Below are positions 11,253 to 23,331 of a DNA stretch of 64,000 nucleotides, piece by piece. The first letter of the stretch is position 1; each line of letters begins with the position of its first letter. The notes beneath the pieces were generated by a model, which had not been told where the DNA came from, searched no databases, and saw only the letters and a list, made by a program, of their open reading frames with translations. The stretch is from Rhizomys pruinosus. Taxonomy: Eukaryota > Chordata > Mammalia > Rodentia > Spalacidae. A program made the translations under genes and the position numbers. The stretch covers positions 716,167 through 780,166 of the forward strand of contig VZQC01004565.1 of NCBI GenBank assembly GCA_009823505.1, read 5' to 3'.

Positions 11253-12200
11253 AACTTTGGTATAGAATCACTCATTGGGAAATTGAAGGTCCAGGACTCC
11301 ATCCTCCTGGTCTTGGAGCTCCACCCTGCTTCCAAGCCTGGCAGAGACTCAGTACTCTTCCCTTAATTTAGCGCCTTGCTCCTTCTGCTCTTATTGCTCT
11401 TTTCTTCTTAGGTCTGTGAATCTATTGGTGGTAATCCAATATTTCACATGAGAAATATTGTGATAAGTGACTTCTGAGATCTCTACAAAATGTGGTGTTG
11501 ACAAAAGTGAAGTAAATGTGGACTGATGACTCTTCAGGTTTCAGTGCCCTGCTGAGGCCCTGTGATCACTGAATGACAGGTGACACACCTGGGTGTGTTG
11601 GTTGTTTGAGGGCTCATATCTTCCTTGTTTCACATTTATCCCCCTAACAGTCTTTCAAGTAGTTGAGAAATTGCACTTTAAACATATTCATTCCATCTCT
11701 CTTAGAACACTGAATGGATGCACAGATTTTATAAAGGTTGGTTTTGTTGCCCTCTTATTTTCTTTCATAATTCATGAGAACTGAGAATGGCTTTTCCAGG
11801 ACACTGTATCAGCTTATTTACAATGTAACATTTATCAGGTTATTTACATTGTAAACAAGCTTACTAGGCCTTCTGTTCATTTGTAAACAAGCCCTTATGA
11901 CCCTTCCTTCCCCAATCCAAAACAAAGTATGTTTGTGTATACACTGTGAAACTACAAGAACAATGAAAGCATCTGATTGGGATGACAACAATGAGTCATC
12001 CTGTCTGTGTTGAAACCACAGATGAGATTAGATTGGTAACATCTATTTGTGATTAGAATGCTGTTCTTTGTCAAACGTAAAATCCTTTTCACAATTTATG
12101 TTGAATATACTGTTTTGGTACATAGAGGGCAAGTCTTCTGTTCAAGGACAGTTAGGAAAGAAATAAGAAGAAATAATTTCTCAGAATGGATCAGTTTCAC
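11253..12200. other. no gene recognised
   Basis: Intergenic sequence. A small inverted repeat (TTACAATGTAA / TTACATTGTAA) sits near 11,819-11,855. No coding frame is supported. Confidence 0.45.
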
Positions 12201-12206
12201 TCATGT

Positions 12207-12432
12207 TTTTTAATATTTTTAATTTATTATATTATGTGTATGAGTGTACTGTCTGCATGTAGGTTGGTGCACCCTTGTCGTGCAATGCTGCGGAGGTCAA
12301 AAGAGGGTGTCATATTCCCCTGGAACTGGAGTTAAAGATGGTTTCTAGCTGCCATGTGGATACTGGGAATTGAACTCAGGTCCTCTGCTAGAGCAGTCGA
12401 TGCTCTTAACTTCTGAGCCATCTCTCCAGCCC
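12207..12432 (-). mobile_element. B2/B3-type SINE, no internal duplication
   Basis: Reverse-oriented tRNA-derived SINE ending CCATCTCTCCAGCCC, flanked by TCACTCATG direct repeats. It has a single CTGGAACTGGAGTT block. Confidence 0.88.
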
Positions 12433-13263
12433 CTCACTCATGGTTTTAATGGATGCTAAGAATCAAGCTGTCTTTGTCCAGGAGGCTCTGTAACTGATAA
12501 CAAACTTAACCGCAATCATTTTATTGGTAAGGTGATAGAATACCCTGTGATTAACAAGGACAGTAGAGTGATTCATCTATGTGTCACTCACAGCTTCAGA
12601 ATCATAGGAAGCTACTCTTTTCTTCCATATTCAGAGTGTACATAAGATTAACACTGTTGTTTAGTTTTGAGATTTCCTGGAAAGCCTGCTACTTTCCAGA
12701 CCATTTTCTATCATTTACTGGAGCATACCATGCATCTGTGAATGGCAATGACAGACCTGTTTGTGTCAGTCAAAGTTACTGTTGTTCAACGCATACCATT
12801 CCCATTAAGTAGAAAGGCCAATTTCTTCTTTTCCTCTGCATCAGAGTATTGACAATATTATCTTCACTGAGAAAACACCTCACAGTCTACATCTACAAGA
12901 GAAAATTCTTTCTCGTGTATTGCACTGTAGCTGACAGTGGAGAAATACATTGAACCCCAATAAAATATAGGCAAAGATTTGATCACATTCAGAGTCACAT
13001 ATATATTATTTTCCCTTGATTAAGCAAGTTCAGTTATGTAACGAGGGAAGTGTAACCTGCATTTACTCTCTAGAGAGTGAGAACAAGAGTTAGCTGATCC
13101 ATGGCTGCAGATGTCCAGAACAGTATTGTGACCTGACCATAATCCTTCCTCCATTTTCACAATGGCATAAACTTCTAGAGAATCTATTATTGTAATAAAG
13201 AGAGATTTGCTATGGCCACATACTCATCAACAGGTCAAATTAAGCATGTACCGCATGTACATA
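12433..13263. other. no gene recognised; expected V position empty
   Basis: The flank similarity at 13,264-13,345 would place a minus-strand V gene here if this were an intact IGKV unit. I looked for the framework-3 end (complement of GATTACTTCTG) and for a heptamer-12-nonamer signal and found neither. Confidence 0.4.
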
Positions 13264-13345
13264 GGTCAGACTCAGTTTGGTAACCCAGCAAGACTAGAGT
13301 CACCAGGTGGCCCCAGTCACACCATAATAGCACAGGTTTGCTTGC
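13264..13345 (-). other. IGKV upstream-flank-like sequence
   Basis: Resembles 50,793-50,872, which lies about 140 bp upstream of the second V segment. Shared blocks include CTCAGTTnGGTAACnCA, CAAGACT and TAGCACAG, then GCTTnCAG. No V exon follows on the expected side. Confidence 0.5.
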
Positions 13346-15363
13346 AGAGAGAGAGTTACTTGTCTCTAGGGAACTAGAAGACTGTTCATTGTTCTCTGAG
13401 TACATGGAATTTTTGCTCACTTTGTGGTTCACGGAACTTTGATCCATTTCACTTCTCATATAAAATGAGCTATTGCACAATAAAATCTATGGAGGCTAAG
13501 ACAGTTAAGAAGTCCCTTTTGGTTGGTAACTGTGGATATTATTGATGCCAAATATATTTCCTTTCCCCATTAAAGCACTTCATGCAATAAACTATTAAGG
13601 CAAAAAGCCAGTATATCAATGAAATTCCACTATAATATTTAGATATATGGTACATGATTGATGGAAAGATAGATGATCAACAGATGATAGTTAATTGATG
13701 ATATATAATGATAGATAGATGATTAACAAATAAATACATAAATGATGAATAGATGATAGAGAGATAGAAAGTCAATAGAGTTACATATGTGTTTATTGGA
13801 TTTTTAATAAAAGTAGTATAAAAATATAATATTTTCAACAGTGTAATTATCATTGAGAAAGACACAAATGCTGGGTATTAGCCTTAATTAAGTTTGTCCC
13901 TATCCAATGATACTTCACTTCTGAAGCTGATTTGTCTATAAACTGTGGGGTTTGCATACATTTAAGTCCATTCTTACATACAATTCTCAAATTCCTACCA
14001 GACTAATTTCTTATACATCTACTCCAAGGTAAAGGCAATTCTTAAATGACTGGGATTAGAACATGTGATCCAAACAAATTCAGAATTAAATCAATGCAAA
14101 CATGTGAATGGGAATCCAGGGTACCTTCTTGCCTGTGAAATATGAAAAGTCCATCCTTACTGTGGCTTATACAACAGAGATAAACATGTCTTTGGTGCTA
14201 CTCTGGAGTGAGGATATTGTCCCTTCAGAGGAATGCAGAATGTGATAAACACTCCATCTTGAAGAAGGTCCAGCAGGAAAAAGTTAAATGTGTTGTCAGA
14301 GGAGCAGAGGAGTCTCAGGTTCATGTCTTAGCTTCACCAATACAGGGAGATACACATGCAGTAAACAAATTTCATGATGGCACCAGAGGTGTCAAGGATA
14401 ATGCTAGTGTGGTGAAAATGGGAAAGAAGTTGCCTTCAAAGAAAATGCAAGTAACAAGGACGACAGACATTATTATTATAGAACCCTTAGTCAAAATTAA
14501 ATACAATAAGAATATTTAGAGCAAAATTCTCCATGAGAAAATTTTATGAATATTAAAAGGTAAATTACTTGAGTAAACTCTGATAGTGTTATGAATAGGA
14601 ATATCAGTGCAGTCATGTAGTAAATTTCATGTTTTGTTTTGATGTAGATTGTACGTAAGTGTAAGTAGGGCAACTCTTTAAAAATGGAGACAGTGATTGT
14701 TAAATTCATAGGTCACAGATGGATAGATATATAATACATACATGCACAAGCCAAAATGCATAATTGTATTTTAAACAGTGAAACTCAAGGCACAATGAAC
14801 AGCTTTAGTGTCTAAATCTTTATTTTGATACCAGTGTCCATGAGAATCAGTACTTTTTTAGAGAAATAGTAGATGTCAGAGACAAGAAAATAAAATAACT
14901 GATAATCTCGAGAGTTGGATGTACAAAACTAGGGAAGTACTCAGAGCATAGCAGTTAAAAATAGCAATACTGTAATCCAATATGAAGAGAACTCCCATTG
15001 AAAAATCATGAATTTTAATTAAAATTATAAATAATAAATAAATAACATGTATAATCCAGTGAAGAACATATGAATGCAGGAAACAAGGGGAGGAGGTATT
15101 CAAAAGGTATTGAAGGACTTCTTATTCATTCCGAGAAGGAAAAGACAAATGCATAGAGGCAAAGTCTAGACATGACCAAAATCACATAGTTGTGAAAATG
15201 AACATTAGTGACCACAGGTCAGATTGATATCCTGCAACACCTGAGAGGATTCAGGGATGAAAAAGCACATATGTGGACAGTGCAAGCAAAGATGCAAGAG
15301 AAGAACTGAATCATGAAGAAAATTCCACCACATAGATTCAAGAAAAATTATGAAGATTTTCAG
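13346..15363. other. intergenic; second IGKV-flank-like patch
   Basis: GATA-rich simple sequence at about 13,670-13,760. At 14,208-14,287 a patch resembles 52,246-52,327 (GAGGATAnTG, CCTCAGAG-like, then CAGCAGGAAAAAGTTAA versus AGCAGGAGAAGGTTAA). The latter lies upstream of V segment 2. Nothing else is recognised. Confidence 0.45.
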
Positions 15364-15518
15364 GAATAGAATATTTATTATTTTTATTTTTATTTATTTA
15401 TTTTTCAGGGATTCTACAATATAAAAGCACAGTTGTTTTCAGATCACAATAACATTGCTCAGTTTGCCATACAATTAGGTAATTGGCACTAGCATCCACA
15501 GATGAGGGATACCATTCC

Positions 15519-18500
15519 TCATTTGTTTTTCTGGGTCTGTGTTACTTCACTCAGCATGGTATCTTCTAGCTCCATCCATTTACATGCAAAGTTCATGATT
15601 TCATCTTTCTTTACTGCTGCACAGAACTCCATTGTGTAGATGTACCACATTTTCTCTATCCACTTGTCAGTTGAGGGGCACATCAGTTGGTTCCAACTCA
15701 TTGCTATTGTGAAGAGAGGTGCAATTAACATGGTTGTGCATGTATCTCTGTGGTGAGATGAGTCTTGTGGGCACATACCCAGGAGTGGTATAGCTGGGTC
15801 AGGTGGCAAGTTCATTCTGAGTCTTCCAAGGATTCTCTACACTGCTTTCTAAAGTGGCTGTACAAGTTTACATTCCCAGCATTTATGGATGAGTGTTCCC
15901 CTTTCCCCACAACCTCTCCAGCACTTGGTATCATTTGTTTTCTTTATCCTAGCCAGTCTCATTGGAGTGAGATGATATCTTAAAGTGGTTTTAATTTTCA
16001 TTTCCTTAATTATTAGTGACATTGAATACTTTTTAAGATGTTACTCAACCATCGTTAATTCCTCAGTTGTGAAGTTTCTGTTCAGCTCTTTGCTCCATCT
16101 TTTGAGTGGGTCATTTGTTTTCTTTCTTCTTTGTTTATTGAGTAGTTTATATATTCTGGAAAATGATACTTTGTCAGATGTATCTGCAGTGAAAGTTTCC
16201 TCCCATTCTGTGGGTTTTCTCTTCACTTCTTTGATTGTTTCTTTTCATGTACAGAAGCTTTTGAGTTTAATAATGTACCATTTGTCAATTGTCGACTTCA
16301 ATTCTTGCACAGTTGCTGTCTGATTTAGGAAGTCTTTTCCTATGTCTATGTCTTCTAGTCCACTGGCACCTTTTTCTTCTATTGCCTTCAGAGTTTGTGG
16401 TTTCATGTTGAGGTCTTTGATCCATCTGGAGTTGACTTTTGCACAGGGTGAGAGGTAGGGGTTTACTTTCATTCTTCTACAAGTGGTGATCCAGTTTTGC
16501 CAACACCACTTGCTGAAGATGCTGTCCTTCTTCCATTGTGTCTTCTTGGACCCCTTGTCAAATATGAGGTGGCTGAAATTGTCTGTGCTCAGGTTTGGAT
16601 CTTCAGTTTTGTTCCATTGGTCAATAGGTCTGTTTTGTGCCAGTACCAAGCTGTTTTCATGACTATAGCCCTGTAGTATAGTTTTAAGTCTGGTATAGAG
16701 CTCCCCCCCCCTGCCCTGTATTGCTCTTTTCACTCAGGATTGCTTTGGATTTTCGGGGTCTTTTGTTTTTCCAAATGAAACTAAGGACTTTTTTCCCAAA
16801 CCTGTGAAGAAACTCTTGGGGATTTTACTTGGGATTGCACTAAATCAAGAGTTTAGTTAATGTACATTTTTTACTATATTAATTTTCCGAATACACGAGC
16901 ATGTACATGGGAGGTTTTTCCATCTTCTGATGTCTTCTTCAATTTCCTCCTTCAGGGATTTAAAAATTTTTTGTAGAGGTCTTTGTTGTCTTTGGTTAGG
17001 TTTGTTCCTAGGTATTTTATTGTTTTTGAGGCTATTGTGGATGGGAAGGTTGAGTTGTATTCCTTCTTCAGTTGCTTGTTGTTGGTGTTAAAGAAAGGCT
17101 ACTGATTTTTCTAGGTTAATTTTGTATCCTGCCATTTTACTGAAACTCTTAATCATTTCTAGGAGTTTTCTGGTGGAGTTTTATCATGCCTTAAGTAAAT
17201 AATCATATCGTCAGCAAAAAGGGGTAGCTTGACTTCCTCTTTTCCAATTAGTACTCTTTTAATTTCCTTTTCTTGCCTTATTGCCCTAGCGAGTGTTTCA
17301 AGCACTATGTTGTAAAGGAGTGGTGTCAGCGGGCAGCTTTGCCAACTTTCTACCTTTAAAGGGAATGCTTCTGTCTTTTTCCCATTTAGGATGATATTGG
17401 TTTTGGGTTTCCTGTATATGGCTTTGATTACATTGAGGAATGTTCCCTCCAATCCAATTCCCTCTAGGACTTTAAGCATGAAGGAATGCTGGATTTTGTC
17501 AAAGGCTTTTCCTGTGTCAATTGAGATGATGGTGTGGTTTTCGTCTTTCATTCCATTTATATGTTTGATGATATTTATTGACTTTTGTATGTTGAATCAT
17601 CCCTGCATCTCTGGTATGAATCCAACTTGGACATGATAGATGATCTTCTTGATATGGGTTTGTATGCAATTTGCGAGTATCTTGTTTAGAATTTTTGCCT
17701 GTGTTCATTAATGAGATGGGTCTATAGTTCTCCTTTTTTGGTTGTATCTTTGCCTGATATTAGTATTAGAGTGATGCTTGCTTCATAGAAGGAATTTCAG
17801 AGAATTCCCTCTGTTTTTATCCTTCTGAACAATTTGAGTACTAATGGTTTTAAGTCTTTTTGAAATGTTTTATAGAATTCTGCTGTGAAAGCAACTGGAC
17901 CTGGGATATTTTTAGGTGGGAGGTTTCTTATTACATCCTCAATTTCTTCATTTGTTATGGGTCTGTTTAAGCTGTCAATCTCTTCTTTGTTGAGCTTCAG
18001 TGATTCCCAGGATTTCATATATTCATGCATTTCTCCTAGGTTTTCAAACTTAGTACAGTATAGGTTTTTGAAGTATCCCTGTATGATTGTCTGGATCTTT
18101 TCTTTGTTTTGATATTTCCCCTTTCTTCATGGATTCTATTGATTTGGAGTTGTTCCTTCTTTCTTTTGGTTAACTAGGTTAGAGGTCTGTCTATCTTGTT
18201 TATTCTCTCAAAGAACCAACTTTTGGATTCATTGTGTGGTTTTTTTTTTTTTTTGTATTGTTTTCTTTGTTTCTATTTCATTTATTTCTGCTCTGATTTT
18301 TGTTATTTCTTCCTGTCTATTGCATTTAGAGTTCATCTGTTGTTGTCTGCCAACTGTTTTTAGCTGTAGTGTTAGATCCTTCTCTTGTTCTCTTTCTGTT
18401 TTTCTAATGTGGCCACCCAGTGCTATAAGCTTACCTCTTAGGACAGCTTTTAAAGTATCCCATATGTTTTGTTGTGGTGTATTATCATTGTCATTCAGTT

Positions 18501-19306
18501 CCAGGAATGTTTTTATTTCTTTCTTTATCTCTTCCTTGACCCATTCATTAATCAGGAATGTGTTGTTTAGTTTCCATGTGTTCTTGTAGATAGTAGGGTT
18601 TATCTTGGTTTTTATATTGACTTTTATTGTGCTATGATCTTATAGAATGCATGCAATTCTTTTAATCTTTTTGTATTTATGGAGGTTTACTCTGTGTCCC
18701 AGTATTATGTGTTCATTTTTGGAGAATGTTCTGTTGGGTGCTGAGGAGAAAGTGTATTCTCTGGTATTAGGGTGGAATATTTGGTAGATAGCTGGAGGTC
18801 CATTTGATGTATTATATCATTCAGTTCAGCTGTCTCTCTGTTTTTTCATTGTCCGAAGAGCTCAGTGGGGTATTGAAGTCCCCTACTATGAGTGTACTGG
18901 GGTTAATCTGTGCCTAGAGGTCCTGGAGAATTATCTTTATAAAGTTTGGTGCATATATATTCATGATTGTGAAATCTTCATGGTCAGTTGTTCCTTTAAT
19001 AATACTGTGAACTTCTTTTGACTCTTCTGATTTCTTTTACTTTGAAGTCTATTTTGCCTAATATTAAAATAGCAACACCTGCTTTCTTTTTGGTACCATT
19101 TGCTTGGAATATTTTTTCCATCCTTTCACTTTAAGATGGTGCCTATCCTTGAAGGTAAGATGTGTTTTTGTGTAGACAGCATATAGATGGGTTCTGTTTC
19201 CTAATCTAATCTTCTAGTCTATGTCTTTGATTGTGGAGTTTAGTCCATTAATATTTAAAGTTATTACTGAAAGATGTGTGCTGCTTCCTTGCACCTTATT
19301 ATCCAT
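15519..19306 (-). pseudogene. L1 ORF2, broken
   Basis: L1 ORF2 (endonuclease, reverse transcriptase, Cys-rich C-terminus) runs from a start at 19,306 (MDNK...) to the stop near 15,519 after the TQKNK tail. The length of about 3.8 kb is normal for L1 ORF2. Open segments lie at 17,159-17,551 (ending in the FADDMIIYL polymerase box), 16,245-16,733 and 15,519-15,815. Frame shifts separate them, and the endonuclease part (18.2-19.3 kb) also contains stops. It cannot encode an active enzyme as written. Confidence 0.85.
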
Positions 19307-19329
19307 TTGCCTTTTTGGTCTAGGTTTCT

Positions 19330-20475
19330 ACTTCTGCAGATATGTTTTTATTAATTTCTCTTTCTAGGTTCCTGGGGATAGTTGCTCCTGTTCTGTCCTT
19401 TGAATTGCTTCAAGTATTCTCTGAAGGGTTGGTTTTCCGGACATGTATTCTTTCATCTTGTTTATGTCATCGAAGATTTTTCTCTCTCCTTCAATTATAA
19501 TTGACATTTTTGCTGGGTATAGTAACCTGGGTTGGCATCTATAGTCCTTTAACACCAAGAATGCTTTGCTCCACGTTCTTATTGCTTTCATAGTTTGAAC
19601 TGAAAACTCAGTTGTCATTCTGATAGGTTTCCCCTTATAGGTAACTTGTTGTTTTTCTCTTGTGGCTTTCAGAATTTTGTCTTTGTTTTAGGTGTCTAGC
19701 GTTTTAACTATGATATGGCATGGAGAGTTTCTTTTCTGATCTTGTCTGTTTGGAGGTCTATGTGCTTCTTGTATTTGTATTGGTTTGTCTTTTTTTAGTT
19801 TGGGAGAATTTTCATCTATTATTCTGTTGACGATCTGATGAATGCCATTATCTTGGGATTCTTTTCCTTCCTCTATCCCTATGATGTGGAGGTTTTATCT
19901 CTTTGAAGTGTCCCACAATTCCTGCTTGTTCCACTTTTGTGTATTCTTAAATTTTTCATATCTTTACTTGAGATTTTTAGTTGTTCTATGCTATCTTCCA
20001 GGTCTGATATTTTTTGTTCTGCTTCTTCCATTCTACTTCTGAGGCTTTTTCTGTTCTTTTCCTCTTGCTTGAATGAGTGTTTGATTTCCTTTTGCATTTC
20101 ATCTTGTGATTTCTTTAGCATTTCCACTTCCTTTTGGAGCTTCTCAATCTCTTCCTGTAGCTCCTTGCAGGTTGGTTACCTTTTCTTTTTCAAAATGGGA
20201 TCTTTTCAGTGCTTCCACTTCCTTCTGGAATTTGTCATTGTCTTCCTCTAGTTCTTTCTGGCATTTGTCATAGTCTCTCTCTAGGTCCTTACTGAGTTTT
20301 TCATTCTCTGTCCTAGTTCTCTGAGTTATTCTTTATCTTCTTTGATTTCTTTGAATATGTCTGCAATTGGTCCTCTAATATATATGTTTTGGGATATCCC
20401 CAGTGGGATCCCAGTGTAGGAAACTCCCACGGGATTGGTAGAGCTTTGTGTGGAATTATCCTGCACCTTTCCCAT
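19330..20475 (-). pseudogene. L1 ORF1, broken
   Basis: L1 ORF1 encodes the RNA-binding chaperone: a coiled coil, then RRM-like and C-terminal domains. The start fits the ATG at 20,475, equivalent to 56,685 in the plus-strand copy. The Glu/Lys-rich coiled coil is visible at 19,879-20,300 and the C-terminal domain (MTTEFSVQTMKAIRTW...) at 19,364-19,618. Frame shifts break it. Its 3' boundary is approximate. Confidence 0.8.
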
Positions 20476-20856
20476 GTTGCCACTTCATTGTGTCCCTGGC
20501 ATGTGGGTTTCTCTTTGCCTGTATTCGAATGCGAATCCCAAATGCCTCTTCACTGTGTTGAAGGCTTGCTTTGCTTGCCTTTGTTGTTTGTTCATTTGTT
20601 TGATTGATTTGTTTTTCTCCTTGCTTACGGAGTGTTGACTTTTCTAAGTTTTAGGCTTTCTATTGGAAATCTAACTCTTCCCTTTCTTTTCTGAAGGTTC
20701 TCCAAAGAATCCACTTGGACACTCCCCTGGCAATCCCATTTGGCAGTGTGGGGGGGGAGATATGCCTGTTTAGCCTGCACCCTGGTACTCTGTGTTTCAG
20801 GTGGTCCTGGGAAATTCCTGATCTAAGCTCTGTGCACTCCTGAAATAGAATATTTA

Positions 20857-21059
20857 AAAAGAATACATTTATGGAACTCAACGAGGAATTCCAAAATGAA
20901 GCTGGATAGAAGAACTGGCCTGCCCAGTTCAACATATACACTGGAGGGATTGAGAACCCAGTAGTTAGCTGCTCAGTCCAAGATCCAGATGTCACAGCAG
21001 TCTTACTGTGGTGTATTCAACAATCAGGTTTTACCTTTAAGTTCGAGGAGGTCTCAAAG
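20857..21059. other. L1-ERV spacer, duplicated at 29.1-29.35 kb
   Basis: Unique-looking sequence between L1 copy A and the 5' LTR of ERV copy A. The same sequence, with substitutions and small indels, lies between L1 copy B and ERV copy B. It shows that the pair of elements was copied as one block. Confidence 0.85.
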
Positions 21060-21432
21060 TGTGGGGGTCTGTAGACTATGTCAGGTATCTGGCTTCTTCT
21101 ACTCTGCCAAAGTAGTAATTTTCCACTGGGCACCCTCTCAAGGTCAGTCGGTCAGCTGTAGGGAAATAAGTTGAACTTTAACCATGAAATGTTCCATAAA
21201 CAGGATGTTCCTTGAACTCTAGTGTTGACTAATCCCAATGGTCTGTATCAGCATGCTTGTTCCTTTACAAACCATTGTTGCAAACACTTCCTCTTATGCC
21301 TACCCTTTATATTCTGTGTATGAACCTGCAGTAAATGAGACTTGATCAGAATCTATCTTGTCTCCATTCCTCGTCCCTTCCCCTCACTCCTTCTCTTCCA
21401 GACCCCTGTTGACTGACCCACTGGATGGGTCA
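21060..21432 (+). repeat. 5' LTR, ERV copy A
   Basis: Starts TGTGGGGGTC directly after a TCAAAG hexamer and ends at ..GGGTCA two bases before the primer-binding site. It matches the LTRs at 29,352, 32,102 and (partial) 24,411. About 373 bp. Confidence 0.9.
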
Positions 21433-21434
21433 CA

Positions 21435-21452
21435 TAGCGCCCAACGTGGGGC
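21435..21452 (+). promoter_or_regulatory. tRNA-Lys1,2 primer-binding site (one mismatch)
   Basis: TAGCGCCCAACGTGGGGC, complementary to the 3' end of tRNA-Lys1,2 except at the second base. Copy B has the G restored at that base but differs at its last base. Confidence 0.85.
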
Positions 21453-21573
21453 TCGAAGCATGAGGACCCTATGAAGGGTACACAGCAAAAGGCCGAAGTG
21501 AGAGGATTCTTTAGTTTCAGTTTGCATCGCGGGAGCCTGCCGCTGCATAAACTGAGGTAAGTGCTGTGCTGAG

Positions 21574-22017
21574 ATGGGACAAGAATTAAGTCAGCATCAG
21601 ATGTATGTTGAACAATTAACAGACCCTCAAGGCATGAGGAGTAAAGGTTAAGATCCACATCTCTTTAATTTTTTTGACTTCATTAAGGAAATCTGTCCTT
21701 GGTTCCCTCAGGAAGGAACTATAGATGTTAAAATATGGAAGTGAGTGGGAGATACTTTTCAAGACTATTATCAAACCTTTGGGCCCAGTAAGATCCCTGT
21801 AACTGCCTTTTCTTACTGGCATTTAATTAATGATGTCTTGGGTTCCCATTCCACCACAGTTGATCATTTATATCATGATGAAAAGTTAGAGTGCCTCAAA
21901 CCCATATCAGTGTGGTATTATTCCTCCATTTGCACTGCAGAACTTTATGGTACCTCACTGGAAATAGTTGTGAGTCCATTATTCCTCATGCTTGGAAACA
22001 GGTTTTTAAAACCTGGT
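21574..22017 (+). pseudogene. gag remnant (matrix region)
   Basis: Begins MGQELSQ just after the splice donor, the usual betaretroviral Gag start with an N-myristoylation glycine. An early stop and frame changes follow. A second open part at 21,745-22,017 continues the matrix-like region. Capsid and nucleocapsid are not seen before the RETREG1-like insert. Confidence 0.75.
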
Positions 22018-22249
22018 AGATTTTAATGTTAGAAAGAGCAATTCTTGAAGTGTGTTTGGTGGAAGGATTTGGGAAATATTATGCAAACTAATTTCCTAGG
22101 AAAAACTTAAAAATATATAATTAAGTGCTATTGATAGGCTGAACTGTTTGCCCATTGTTTCTGCAGTTGTAGACATAGGCTTACTTGTAAAGTGGCATGC
22201 TACATTGATTGTCATATTTAGTCTTGGGAGGGGTTGGTATTAAACCTCA
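22018..22249 (+). other. unassigned ERV-internal segment
   Basis: AT-rich sequence between the gag remnant and the RETREG1-like fragment, conserved in copy B (30,327-30,558). I cannot assign it to a retroviral gene. It could be decayed gag or 5' sequence that came in with the insert. Confidence 0.4.
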
Positions 22250-22515
22250 GGAAGCAAGGATGCCCAGCCCCTGCTGTGGACGAGCAGTCAGTGCAGTCCA
22301 TGGCTCCCAGACAGGGGCAGGCAGCCCAGGCATTGCCTGGGAAAGGGGCGGCAGGTGCCAGACCACACAGGGAGGAGGCTGCAGGCTGGGTGGCTGCCGT
22401 AACCTGGCCACTCGGGGAGACAGTGGTGTGGCTGGGGGGCTGCACCAATGAGTTGCTGAGCTGAAAGAGGCCGCTGCACAGCCTGCTCACCTTCCTGGGT
22501 GCCAACCTGCTGTTC
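22250..22515 (+). pseudogene. Retreg1: captured RETREG1 (FAM134B) N-terminal fragment in ERV copy A
   Basis: RETREG1 is a host ER-phagy receptor whose reticulon-homology domain bends ER membrane. In one frame this GC-rich stretch reads GCPAPAVDEQ near its start, then an Ala/Gly-rich linker, then [16 protein letters not shown], a stop in place of the Trp codon of the ELLSWKR motif, and ends GANLLF. These are the N-terminal landmarks of RETREG1, reaching roughly residue 106 by my recollection of the human protein. The next bases switch to integrase (AHSLHHLN in another frame). The insert is in sense with the provirus, and its composition differs sharply from the AT-rich ERV around it. A TGA (22,462-22,464) breaks the frame. 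Confidence 0.85.
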
Positions 22516-23331
22516 AAGCTCATTCTCTACATCATCTTAATGCTTACACCCTTCGTCTATTATTCAAAATAACCAAAGAAAAAGCTAGAGACTTTGTCAA
22601 AAATTGTTCAAATTGTGTTATCCATTTGCCTGTTTTGTGCCTAGGTGTGAACTCCAGAGGTCTTGTAAACAATGCCTTATGGCAGATGGATGTCACTCAT
22701 TATCCTGAATTTGGCAAATTAAAATATGTTCATGTCTGTATTGATACATTTAGTGGCTTCATCTTTGCTACTCTCCAACCAGGAGAAGCTGCAAAAAATG
22801 TCATTACACATCTCTTACAGACCTTTCCTGCCCTGGGCATTCCTACCACCATCAAAACTGACAATGGCCCAGGATACACTAGTGGCTCTTTCAAAACTTT
22901 CTGTAAAACATTTGCTATTAATTAAAAAAAAAAGACATTCCTTACAACCCCCAAGGACAAGGTATAGTTGAGAGAGCCCATCAAACACTCAAACCTTACC
23001 TTGATAAAGTAAAAAAGGGGGAATGGTACCCCACCAAAGGGTCCCCACATAACATTCTTAATCATTCACTCCTAATTTTAAATTGTTTAACCTTGGACTG
23101 TGACAGACTCATGGCTGCAGAAAGATTGTGGAAGTCCACAAGAAGAGAAAATTATGTCTCAGTCATGTGGAAAGATCCCCTTACTAATAAATGGAGCGGA
23201 CCTGATCCAGTCCTTATTTGGGGATGAGGATCAGTATGTATTTACTCAAAAGAAGCTGATTCAGCTAGATGGCTGCCTGAAAGATTAATAAGACAGACTA
23301 ACCAATCATCCAGGAATGACTCCCATTCCTG
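22516..23331 (+). pseudogene. ERV integrase, broken
   Basis: Starts within the N-terminal His-His-Cys-Cys zinc-binding domain (HHLN, then CSNC) and continues into the catalytic core. The first catalytic Asp (WQMD) and second (KTDNG) are present. A poly(A) expansion near 22,922-22,935 shifts the frame before the glutamate region. The C-terminal part (WLPERLIR near 23,270) is still readable. There is no reverse transcriptase upstream. Confidence 0.85.

Larger units (their letters stand above)
15378..20843 (-). mobile_element. near full-length LINE-1 (copy A)
   Basis: Minus-strand L1 of about 5.5 kb containing 3' tail, 3' UTR, ORF2, ORF1 and 5' UTR with a partial promoter monomer. The complement of the poly(A) tail is at 15,378-15,408. 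A 13-bp target duplication AATAGAATATTTA lies at 15,365-15,377 and 20,844-20,856, which fixes both ends. Frame shifts and stops break both ORFs. Most of it, together with its left-hand 5' flank, is duplicated as copy B. Confidence 0.93.

Noticed and set aside
12433..13263. A V pseudogene suspected beside the IGKV-like flank
   Set aside because: I searched for framework 3, the heptamer and the leader on the minus strand and saw none.
15985..16323. 112-codon plus-strand open frame with hydrophobic character
   Set aside because: Antisense to L1 ORF2 copy A. The hydrophobicity mirrors the Lys/Glu-rich sense strand.
19842..20251. Cys/Ser/Phe-rich plus-strand frames resembling a membrane protein
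   Set aside because: Antisense to the L1 ORF1 coiled coil. The same artefact recurs at 28,107-28,520 and 56,741-57,064.
22218..22523. Minus-strand frames of about 100 codons in the GC-rich block
   Set aside because: High GC removes stops. The sense frame matches RETREG1 and the minus frames match nothing that I know.
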